A DNA stretch of 5,970 bases, taken from the NCBI GenBank assembly GCA_002298155.1, contig DBME01000121.1, positions 1-5,970 on the forward strand. The letters run 5' to 3'. The notes under the pieces are model-generated. The model ran no database searches. It was not told the origin of the DNA and was given only the letters and a program-made list of their open reading frames with translations. A program made the translations under genes and the position numbers. This DNA is from Holophagaceae bacterium UBA706. Its GTDB lineage: Bacteria > Acidobacteriota > Holophagae > Holophagales > Holophagaceae. Below are positions 1 to 4,862 of this stretch, in pieces (positions within the stretch are counted from its first letter, which is position 1; every line of letters starts with the position of its first letter).

Positions 1-3
1 CAT
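1..3 (-). CDS. start codon of a gene running off the left edge (operon with yjfB-like gene)
   Basis: On the minus strand an ATG occupies the very first bases of the window, preceded 5 nt upstream by a perfect GAGGAGG Shine-Dalgarno at positions 9-15. It lies 17 bp beyond the stop codon of the yjfB-like gene. This is the best ribosome binding site in the window, so a gene most likely starts here and continues outside. Only the initiator codon is visible, so nothing can be said about the product; the position after fliW-csrA-yjfB makes a motility-related gene plausible (inference). Confidence 0.5.
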
Positions 4-20
4 GGCGGCCTCCTCGGACG

Positions 21-203
21 TCAGGCTGTAGTGTTGATGTTCTGGCCGATTCCGCCAGCGCTCTGCATGAGCTTGACCAGATCCGCCCCTTCGGTGGCGG
101 CCATGTCCAGGGTCTTGCGCATGACCTGGATGCCGAAGGCGGAGCCTGCCATGGCCACCTGTTGTGCGGATACGACTTCCGGGGAAATGCTGGACAGATC
201 CAA
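21..203 (-). CDS. YjfB-family small putative motility protein
   Basis: A 60-residue protein resembling the YjfB family, called a putative motility protein in domain databases and named after a Bacillus subtilis gene; its biochemical role is unknown to me. What is seen: a short polar N-terminus (MDLSSIS), a central Ala/Met/Gln-rich helical stretch (about residues 12-48, including VMRKTLDMA and LVKLMQSA), and a C-terminal GxIGQNINxxA, which fits the family's habit of ending in G-x-x-(I/L)-(N/D). There is no signal peptide or membrane segment. The start is TTG, chosen because AGGAG at 210-214 lies 6 nt upstream and no ATG is suitably placed. It lies 20 bp after csrA, with the next gene 17 bp downstream, so it is very probably co-transcribed with fliW-csrA, which supports a motility role. 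Family assignment is by recalled pattern only. Confidence 0.72.
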   Translation of the reverse strand: MDLSSISPEVVSAQQVAMAGSAFGIQVMRKTLDMAATEGADLVKLMQSAGGIGQNINTTA

Positions 204-209
204 AGTTGA

Positions 210-214
210 CTCCT
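210..214 (-). promoter_or_regulatory. ribosome binding site of the yjfB-like gene
   Basis: AGGAG read on the minus strand, 6 nt before the TTG start at 203. It fixes the non-ATG start. It also contains a GGA core and follows a small hairpin at 216-240, so it could be occluded by CsrA (inference). Confidence 0.6.
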
Positions 215-215
215 G

Positions 216-240
216 CCCTGACCTTATCGGTCCTTCAGGG
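216..240 (-). promoter_or_regulatory. hairpin across the csrA stop codon, just before the yjfB-like RBS
   Basis: On the minus strand CCCTGA (240-235) and TCAGGG (221-216) are perfect complements enclosing 13 nt. A further CC/GG pair can form inside, leaving AGGA as a bulge and GATAA as the apical loop. The csrA TAA lies in the loop region. There is no T-run behind it, so it is not an intrinsic terminator. The unpaired GGA plus a second GGA in the following Shine-Dalgarno resemble the two-site layout of CsrA-repressed leaders, but this is an inference from pattern only. Confidence 0.35.
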
Positions 241-493
241 GCTTAACTTTAGGAAGCCTTGCGCGCAACAGGGCGGCGGCATCCTGCAGGGAGAGGTCCC
301 CGCCCTTGGTCTGGGCCGATGCCGCGCGGTTCACTTCGGCGATCTCATCGAAAACTTCCCGGCGGTGGACTTGAACTTCCTTGGGGGCCTTGATGCCCAG
401 GCGGACCCCGTCCTTGTTGATGCCAATGACCATGACTTCGATATTGCCATTAATAATTATTGATTGATCCTGCTTCCGTGTAATGACGAGCAT
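224..493 (-). CDS. csrA: carbon storage regulator CsrA (RNA-binding translational regulator)
   Basis: CsrA is a small homodimeric RNA-binding protein that binds GGA motifs in mRNA leaders, usually blocking translation; in bacteria with FliW its main target is flagellin mRNA. The 89-residue product opens with MLVITRK and has the conserved GVRLGIKAPKEVQVHR block. The RNA-contacting residues Arg6 and Arg44 are present. Asn55-Arg-Ala-Ala aligns with the Bacillus CsrA region needed for FliW binding. It is longer than the usual 60-75 residues: residues 60-89 form an extra tail with a probable amphipathic helix (LSLQDAAALLRARL) and a basic end. The ATG is preceded by a weak AAAGG at about 5 nt. It starts 14 bp after fliW. 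Codons 12-15 (ATA ATT ATT AAT) form an AT-rich patch unlike the neighbours, perhaps keeping the 5' end unfolded. Two GGA cores lie near the start, so autoregulation is possible. Confidence 0.96.
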   Translation of the reverse strand: MLVITRKQDQSIIINGNIEVMVIGINKDGVRLGIKAPKEVQVHRREVFDEIAEVNRAASAQTKGGDLSLQDAAALLRARLPKVKPLKDR

Positions 494-507
494 GGGCGCC
501 TTTCGGG

Positions 508-1290
508 CTACTTGTCTGCAATTACAGGATACTTGAGGGGGAAGCGATCCGTATTCAGGACAATCTGGCGACCTTGCCGTGACTTGAGGTTAATCAGAAT
601 GGGACCGGCCAGGTTGGCGGTCATCTGGCGGGGGTCTTCGGGGATGACCACGAGGGCCAGCACCAGGGCATCGGAGGGGTCCTCCAGGGCCAGGGCCTGG
701 GCGTCCTCGTCGGACAGGGGGACCACATAGTCCGACTTGATGGCGGCCACGTCGATGGCGACGAAATGGATGTCGTCCCGTTCCAGCGGCTGCAGGAACT
801 TGAGGGGGTAGGCGTCCGACGGCTCAAGCAGCTGGAAGGAGCTGAGGTCGGGAAAGCCGATGAGCCCGGAGGGGAACTCGATCTGTCCTTCGCCGCGCAG
901 GAGGAACACCGGGTATTCCAGGGGGAAGGTCCGGGAATCCAGCTGCACCTGGCAGCCGACCCGGGTCGTGGTGTTGATGACCAGGGGGCCCGCGAGGTTG
1001 GCGGTCATGCGCCGCGGGTCCCCGTCCGGGACCACGACAATGGCCAGGACCATGGCGTCGGAAGGCTTCTCCAGCCCCAGGACCAGGGCCACCTCAGGTG
1101 CCAGGGGCACCTCGTAGTCGGCCTTGACGGTCACCGCGTCCATGCAGGTGAACGAGATGTCCGGAGACGCCACCGACTGAAGGAACTTGAGCGGGTAGGT
1201 GCCTTCGGGCTCGAACATGCGGAATTCGCGCAATTCCGGGAAGCCAGGCAGGGCTCCGGGGAAGGTGATGATGATTTCTTCCTGGCTCAT
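508..1290 (-). CDS. fliW: tandem two-domain flagellar assembly factor FliW
   Basis: FliW binds flagellin and CsrA in the cytoplasm and antagonises CsrA allosterically, coupling flagellin translation to export. Ordinary FliW is about 130-150 residues with one domain; this protein has 260 and two complete domains. Domain 1 (residues 6-129) and domain 2 (residues 135-258) each show F-P-x-x-L-x-G-F-P, an EP-x-x-x-YPLKFLQ segment, a K-x-DY-x-VPL segment, PSDA-x-VLA, and the hallmark MTANLAGP-x-x-IN. By hand alignment roughly 65 of about 122 positions are identical, so the duplication is either fairly recent or strongly constrained. The ATG at 1290 is chosen: AGGAG at 1296-1300 lies 5 nt upstream, whereas an in-frame GTG two codons earlier overlaps that site and cannot use it. 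It sits 14 bp before csrA and 54 bp after rnd. No frameshift is present, so both domains should be translated as one chain. Confidence 0.95.
   Translation of the reverse strand: MSQEEIIITFPGALPGFPELREFRMFEPEGTYPLKFLQSVASPDISFTCMDAVTVKADYEVPLAPEVALVLGLEKPSDAMVLAIVVVPDGDPRRMTANLAGPLVINTTTRVGCQVQLDSRTFPLEYPVFLLRGEGQIEFPSGLIGFPDLSSFQLLEPSDAYPLKFLQPLERDDIHFVAIDVAAIKSDYVVPLSDEDAQALALEDPSDALVLALVVIPEDPRQMTANLAGPILINLKSRQGRQIVLNTDRFPLKYPVIADK
517..1275 (-). repeat. intragenic tandem duplication within fliW
   Basis: Two consecutive copies of the FliW coding unit lie in the same frame: about 904-1275 (domain 1) and 517-888 (domain 2). The copies remain recognisable in DNA, for example CAGGAACTTGAG at 785-796 against AAGGAACTTGAG near 1180-1191 (plus-strand reading), and GAGGTTGGCGGTCAT near 992-1006 against CAGGTTGGCGGTCAT near 610-624. 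Third-position divergence elsewhere shows the duplication is not brand new. Confidence 0.85.
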
Positions 1291-1295
1291 CCACA

Positions 1296-1300
1296 CTCCT
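1296..1300 (-). promoter_or_regulatory. ribosome binding site deciding the fliW start
   Basis: AGGAG on the minus strand with 5 nt to the ATG at 1290. The in-frame GTG at 1294-1296 overlaps the last base of the motif, so it is not a plausible start. Confidence 0.65.
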
Positions 1301-1344
1301 GCACGTGACTGATCATCTTCCCATCGACCGCAAGCCGCGTCGGG

Positions 1345-2226
1345 TTAATTCGTGTCAAAGACTTCCCAGAGCGCGTCCAGGCGGTGCCGGCGGAACCGCG
1401 GGTTCGGGATGCAGCGCTCCAGCTGCTCCCGGCTCCGGGGGGGGTGCTCCAGGCGAGCGAGGATCCAGCGGTTGCCCAGCTCCATGACCGCGGCCACGTC
1501 GCCCTGGTTGCCCCAGAGGTGGCGCAGGTGCGTGAGTTTCCGGGCGCGTTCCACCGCCGCCTCGCCCAGGCCCATGTGGCGGACCTTCTCCACCACCGGA
1601 TGATCCAGGGGCGGGCGGTAGGAGCGGATGCGCGCCACGGTGCGCTGCATCTCGCCCGGGAGCTGGGCCAGGCGCGGACCGACCTCCGGATCGTCGCGCT
1701 TGGCCTCGGCCTCCTGCGCCAGGGTCCGCAGCAGCGGCAGGAGCAGGGCGGCGTCACGGGCGGCATAGCTGATCTGGGCGGGCCGCAGGGGGCGGTGCAT
1801 CCAGTTGGAGTCCTGCTCTTCCTTGGGGATCTCCACCCCGAGCTTCAGGCGGGCCATGGTCTTGAGACCCGGCTGGGGGTAGCCCAGGGTCCGGGCCAGG
1901 AGCATGGTGTCCAGCACGGAAGGGGGAACCACGCCATAGATGCGTTTGAAGACGATGCCGTCACCGGAGAAGTCGTGGACGATCCAGGGCACCTCGGCCA
2001 TGGCCTGCAGGGCCGGCGTCATGAGCTCGGGGATGGCCAGGGGATCCACGAGCCAGGCCCGGTCGTGGGTGGCCACCTGCAGCAGCGCCAGAACGCAGTG
2101 GTGGAAGCCCGTGAGGCTGCACTCGATGTCCACGGCCAGCAGATTGGCCGCGAACCAGTGGGGCAGCGCCTCCGCCAGGGTCTCTGGGGAATCCACGTGG
2201 AAGGTTGGGAGATCGAACCGGTCCAT
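1345..2226 (-). CDS. rnd: ribonuclease D-like DEDDy 3'-5' exoribonuclease
   Basis: RNase D trims 3' ends of tRNA precursors and other stable RNAs using two metal ions. The 293-residue product has the DEDDy exonuclease fold at about residues 8-170: Exo I at VDIE (Asp33, Glu35), Exo II with His84-x4-Asp89, and Exo III YAARD (Tyr154, Asp158), preceded by the RNase D-typical W-x-x-RPL (142-147). All catalytic residues are present. Residues 205-290 look like one HRDC-type helical nucleic-acid-binding domain; Escherichia coli RNase D (about 375 residues) has two, so this is a short form. The frame stays open upstream to 2535, but that extension is antisense to the GDT1-like gene. The ATG at 2226 has AGGA at 2232-2235, 5 nt upstream. 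An ATG at 2232 is possible but has no spacing to that site. It is the first gene of the minus-strand cluster and ends 54 bp before fliW. Confidence 0.9.
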   Translation of the reverse strand: MDRFDLPTFHVDSPETLAEALPHWFAANLLAVDIECSLTGFHHCVLALLQVATHDRAWLVDPLAIPELMTPALQAMAEVPWIVHDFSGDGIVFKRIYGVVPPSVLDTMLLARTLGYPQPGLKTMARLKLGVEIPKEEQDSNWMHRPLRPAQISYAARDAALLLPLLRTLAQEAEAKRDDPEVGPRLAQLPGEMQRTVARIRSYRPPLDHPVVEKVRHMGLGEAAVERARKLTHLRHLWGNQGDVAAVMELGNRWILARLEHPPRSREQLERCIPNPRFRRHRLDALWEVFDTN

Positions 2227-2272
2227 TGCCATCCTAAGAGTGTGCCCGAATAGACTGTCTAGGGAGTCCTCG

Positions 2273-2542
2273 ATGACCAAATCACTCTTCTGGGCGACAT
2301 TCGTCACAGTGTTTCTCGCCGAACTGGGCGACAAGACCCAATTGGCCGCCATGACCGCCACGGCCCGTTCCGGGTCGATCCTCACGGTCTTCCTCGCCGC
2401 CAGCGCAGCCCTGGTCTGCGCCACGGCCATCGGCGTCCTGGTGGGGGGGGCCCTCTTCCGGGTGATCCCCGAAGCCATGGTGAAGTACGTGGCGGGGTCC
2501 GCCTTCATCGCCGTGGGGATCTGGGTCCTGGTCAAGGGCTGA
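2273..2542 (+). CDS. half-size GDT1/TMEM165 (UPF0016) family membrane transporter
   Basis: Members of the UPF0016/GDT1 family move Mn2+ and/or Ca2+ across membranes; bacterial members studied act in Mn2+ export. The 89-residue product carries one copy of the signature E-L-G-D-K-T-Q (residues 17-23) in the first of about three hydrophobic segments (about 5-28, 36-59, 66-87). Full-size members have two such motifs in six helices, so this is a half-size protein that presumably works as a dimer; no partner half-gene lies in the window. The ATG at 2273 is preceded by AGGGAG (2261-2266) at 6 nt; earlier ATGs in frame lie inside rnd on the opposite strand and are rejected. It is a single gene, divergent from rnd by 46 bp and convergent with the peroxiredoxin gene. 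The substrate is inferred from the family, not seen. Confidence 0.87.
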   Translation: MTKSLFWATFVTVFLAELGDKTQLAAMTATARSGSILTVFLAASAALVCATAIGVLVGGALFRVIPEAMVKYVAGSAFIAVGIWVLVKG

Positions 2543-2562
2543 AAACCCTGACCGGGGCCATG

Positions 2563-2579
2563 AAAAACCCGCTACGCGG
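2563..2579 (-). terminator. possible intrinsic terminator of the rsmE-peroxiredoxin unit
   Basis: In the 49-bp convergent gap, the minus strand reads CCGC-GTA-GCGG followed by G and a run of five T. The stem is only 4 bp with a 3-nt loop, so it is weak, but its place 12 nt after the peroxiredoxin stop codon and the T-run fit an intrinsic terminator. No T-run is seen for the plus-strand gene. Confidence 0.4.
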
Positions 2580-2591
2580 CCGGATCGCCCC

Positions 2592-3104
2592 TCAGGGCTT
2601 CCTCAGGAGGGCCAGCACCTGCTGGTCGTGCTGGGCGGCCTTCACATCCTCGACGATGTCCTGGATGAGGCCGTCCTTGCCGATGATGAAGGTGACCCGT
2701 TTGGCGATCCCCAGCACCGCCATCCTCACGCCATAGGCTTCGATGATGGTGCGGTCCGGATCGGCCAGGATGGGGAAGGGCAGGTGGAACTTCTGGGAGA
2801 AGGCCGCGTGGCTTGCCACGTCGTCAGCGCTGACCCCGAGGATGACGGCCCCCGCCTCGCGGATGGCGCCGAAGCTGTCCCGCAGGGAACAGGCTTCCTT
2901 CGTGCAGCCAGGGGTATCGTCCTTGGGATAGAAGTAGAGAACGACCGTGGACTTGCCCTTGAAATCGGCCAGACTCACCGTCCGGCCCTCCTGATCCTTG
3001 GCGGTGAAGGCCGGCGCGGGCATCCCAGGTTTCAGTTCGGCCCCTGTGGCGGCCAGCCCGACAGTCGCAAGGATGGCGGCGAAAATAGTGCGGTGAGTGC
3101 TCAT
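2592..3104 (-). CDS. exported PrxQ/Bcp-type thiol peroxiredoxin
   Basis: Peroxiredoxins of the Bcp/PrxQ class reduce hydrogen peroxide and organic hydroperoxides with a reactive cysteine that is recycled by thioredoxin-like proteins. The 170-residue product shows FYPKDDTPGCTKEAC: peroxidatic Cys67 and resolving Cys72 five residues on, the usual atypical 2-Cys spacing in one helix. Pro60, Thr64 and the conserved Arg136 (RVTFII) are present, as is the GVSADD strand. Residues 1-22 form a signal peptide (basic Arg5, hydrophobic 7-19, likely cleavage after TGA), so the enzyme should be exported; there is no lipobox cysteine. Most Bcp proteins are cytoplasmic, so the leader is notable. The ATG has AAGGAG 8 nt upstream (3113-3118). 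The gene follows rsmE by 54 bp on the same strand and probably shares its transcript. Confidence 0.93.
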   Translation of the reverse strand: MSTHRTIFAAILATVGLAATGAELKPGMPAPAFTAKDQEGRTVSLADFKGKSTVVLYFYPKDDTPGCTKEACSLRDSFGAIREAGAVILGVSADDVASHAAFSQKFHLPFPILADPDRTIIEAYGVRMAVLGIAKRVTFIIGKDGLIQDIVEDVKAAQHDQQVLALLRKP

Positions 3105-3158
3105 GGGGCGGACTCCTTCAATGAGTTGGATGCCGGAAGGTTGCCGCCGTTCCAGCCC

Positions 3159-3875
3159 TCAGCCGGGGACCTGGAAGCGGATGGCGCCCAGGAGGGCCAC
3201 AGGGCAGGTGACGGCCCGGAGGATGCTCGCCCCCAGGGTCACCGGAAGCCAGCCCGCGCCCTTCAAGGCGGCGAACTCCCCGTCGGTGATGCCGCCCTCG
3301 GGTCCGCTGGTGAAGGCGATGGGCTCCGGGCCCGCCGAGGGATTGGGGGTGCCTGCCGGGACCTCGTAAGCCACCCACCGCTGCGCCACGTCGACCGTCA
3401 GCAGGGCCTCGAAGGGCTCGGGCCGGGCCAGGGCGGGCACGCGGGTGCGGTGGCTCTGCTCGCAGGCCCCCTGGATGATGCGTTGCCACCGGTCGTACCG
3501 CGCCAGGGTCTTGGCGGCGTCGTATTCGCTGCGCCGGTACGCGACCGGGTGGATGGAACACACCCCCAGTTCCACCAGGGGCGGCAGGATATCGTCCAGA
3601 AGGGAGATTTGGGCGGTCACGGGGATCCAGGCATGGATGGGGAAGGAAGGTTCCCGTTCCTCCGCCAGGGGCTTGACGAGGCGGACCACGGCCTTGTCCT
3701 TCCCGGTCTCGGCGAGGTCCGCCCGCCAGGGCCCGGTGGGCAGGACCAGCTCCACGGCGGCGCCCGCCCCCAGGCGGAGCACCCAGAGGTGGCGGGCCTG
3801 GGCCGGTTCAAGGGTGACCAGGACTCCCTCGGAAGGGGTTGGCGCATGGGAGAGGAAAAACCGCGGGACGCTCAT
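3159..3875 (-). CDS. rsmE: 16S rRNA (uracil-1498-N3)-methyltransferase RsmE family protein
   Basis: RsmE methylates N3 of U1498 in 16S rRNA with S-adenosylmethionine, using a SPOUT (trefoil-knot) domain. The product has 238 residues, against about 243 in Escherichia coli. Residues 1-70 are the N-terminal PUA-like part (HLWVLRLGAG at 29-38). The C-terminal domain shows VELGV (101-105), EQSHRTRVP (139-147), GPEGGIT-x-x-E (191-200) and LGASILRAVT (214-223). Oddities: the knot motif usually written LRxETA reads LRAVTC (Val222 for Glu), GPEGG is preceded by Ser190 where Ile/Val is usual, and the usual Lys shortly before ELGV is missing (PPLVELGV). It may be a divergent RsmE lineage. The ATG at 3875 is the only suitable start; a GAGGA lies about 10 nt upstream. 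The frame continues upstream only as antisense of terC. It is divergent from terC by 39 bp. Confidence 0.9.
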   Translation of the reverse strand: MSVPRFFLSHAPTPSEGVLVTLEPAQARHLWVLRLGAGAAVELVLPTGPWRADLAETGKDKAVVRLVKPLAEEREPSFPIHAWIPVTAQISLLDDILPPLVELGVCSIHPVAYRRSEYDAAKTLARYDRWQRIIQGACEQSHRTRVPALARPEPFEALLTVDVAQRWVAYEVPAGTPNPSAGPEPIAFTSGPEGGITDGEFAALKGAGWLPVTLGASILRAVTCPVALLGAIRFQVPG

Positions 3876-3905
3876 GGTTGCATCTTCCTCTAAACTGATG
3901 CTCCT

Positions 3906-3910
3906 GGAGG
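3906..3910 (+). promoter_or_regulatory. ribosome binding site of the terC-family gene
   Basis: GGAGG lies 4 nt before the TTG at 3915 and 7 nt before a second TTG at 3918. The spacing favours the second TTG slightly. No in-frame ATG or GTG lies between this site and the conserved protein, so a TTG start is well supported. Confidence 0.6.
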
Positions 3911-3914
3911 CAAC

Positions 3915-4862
3915 TTGTTGCACGAACTGCTCCTTTCCGCACCCTGGTGGGCCTGGCTGGGTTTCCACGTCCTGGTCTTCACGATGCTTGCCCTGGACCT
4001 GGGCGTCTTCAACCGCAACGCGCACGAGCCCACCATCAAGGAATCGGGCTACTGGACCGCCATATGGATCTTCCTGGCGCTGGCCTTCGGGGCCGTCATC
4101 TGGCGCTACATGGGACCCGCCCCCGCCGGCGAATACCTGGCGGGCTACCTCCTTGAGAAGTCCCTGAGCGTCGACAACCTCTTCGTCTTCGTTCTGGTCT
4201 TCACGGCATTCCAGGTGCCCCGGCGAAACCAGCACCGGGTTCTCTACTGGGGCGTGATGGGGGCCCTGGTCATGCGCGCCGCCATGATCCTGGCCGGCAC
4301 GGCCCTGCTCCACCGGTTCTCCTGGATGACCTTCGTCTTCGGCGGTTTCCTGGTCTATACCGGCCTCAAGATGCTGCTCATGCGCAACGTGGAGCCCGGC
4401 GACCCCCGGGAAGGCGCCGTGGCCCGCCTCTTCCAGCGCGTCATGCCCTTCGATCCCGACGCCGGCTTCGCCAAACTCTGGGTCCGCAAGAACGGGCGCA
4501 CCTACGCCACGCCGATGCTCCTCGTCCTCGTGGTGGTTGAAGTCACGGACCTGGTCTTCGCCGTGGATTCCATCCCCGCCGTGCTGGCCGTGACGCAGAA
4601 GCCCTTCATCGTATACACCTCCAATGTCTTCGCTATCCTGGGGCTGCGAAGCCTCTACTTCCTCCTGGCGCGCATGATCGATCGCTTCCATCACCTGAGC
4701 ATCGGCCTCGCCGTCATCCTCGCCCTGGTGGGCGTGAAGATGTGTCTGGCCAAGGTGTACGAGGTGCCGATCACCACATCCCTCCTCGTCATCGGCCTGA
4801 TCCTGGGCGTGTGCATCGGCACCAGCCTCAGCTTCCCGAAGCTGGAGAAGAAGGGGCGATGA
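3915..4862 (+). CDS. TerC/Alx family integral membrane protein (probable metal exporter)
   Basis: TerC-family proteins are inner-membrane proteins linked to tellurite resistance and, for Alx, MeeF and MeeY, to Mn2+ export or metal loading of exoenzymes. The product is 315 residues, close to Escherichia coli Alx (about 321). It has about eight or nine hydrophobic segments and both family signatures: E-K-S-L-S-V-D-N-L-F-V-F (residues 81-92, with Asp87 and Asn88) and E-V-T-D-L-V-F-A-V-D-S-I-P-A (209-222, with Glu209, Asp212 and Asp218), likely metal-binding acids inside the membrane. A Pro/Arg-rich soluble loop lies around 155-195. The start is TTG, at 3915 or 3918. The stop overlaps the ribF start (ATGA), so the two are translationally coupled. 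The gap to rsmE is only 39 bp, too short for a yybP-ykoY Mn2+ riboswitch. Mn2+ as substrate is inferred from the family. Confidence 0.92.
   Translation: MLHELLLSAPWWAWLGFHVLVFTMLALDLGVFNRNAHEPTIKESGYWTAIWIFLALAFGAVIWRYMGPAPAGEYLAGYLLEKSLSVDNLFVFVLVFTAFQVPRRNQHRVLYWGVMGALVMRAAMILAGTALLHRFSWMTFVFGGFLVYTGLKMLLMRNVEPGDPREGAVARLFQRVMPFDPDAGFAKLWVRKNGRTYATPMLLVLVVVEVTDLVFAVDSIPAVLAVTQKPFIVYTSNVFAILGLRSLYFLLARMIDRFHHLSIGLAVILALVGVKMCLAKVYEVPITTSLLVIGLILGVCIGTSLSFPKLEKKGR

Noticed and set aside
1291..1296. Upstream GTG start for fliW adding two residues
   Set aside because: The GTG overlaps the AGGAG site itself; the ATG at 1290 has correct 5-nt spacing.
1384..2253. 289-codon plus-strand open frame
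   Set aside because: It is antisense to rnd, with shadow-like composition and no ribosome binding site tied to a plausible start.
2227..2535. N-terminal extension of the RNase D frame up to 2535
   Set aside because: It is the reverse of the GDT1-like gene, which has a good ribosome binding site and the ELGDKTQ signature; the extension has low-complexity Arg/Ala/Thr composition and no family similarity.
2543..2591. Terminator for the GDT1-like gene on the plus strand
   Set aside because: The only hairpin has its T-run on the minus strand; no T-rich tail follows it on the plus strand.
2628..3893. 421-codon plus-strand open frame
   Set aside because: It runs antisense to the peroxiredoxin and rsmE genes, is rich in Gly/Asp/His/Arg as expected of shadow frames, and has no recognisable domain.
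3876..3914. yybP-ykoY Mn2+ riboswitch before terC, or GTTG/CAAC hairpin hiding its ribosome binding site
   Set aside because: The 39-bp gap is too short for the riboswitch, and the hairpin is two 4-bp stems with a 6-nt bulge, no better than chance.
3876..4694. Long minus-strand extension of the rsmE frame with many His/Glu/Gly residues
   Set aside because: It is antisense to the terC-family gene; such open frames are common opposite GC-rich genes. RsmE begins at 3875.
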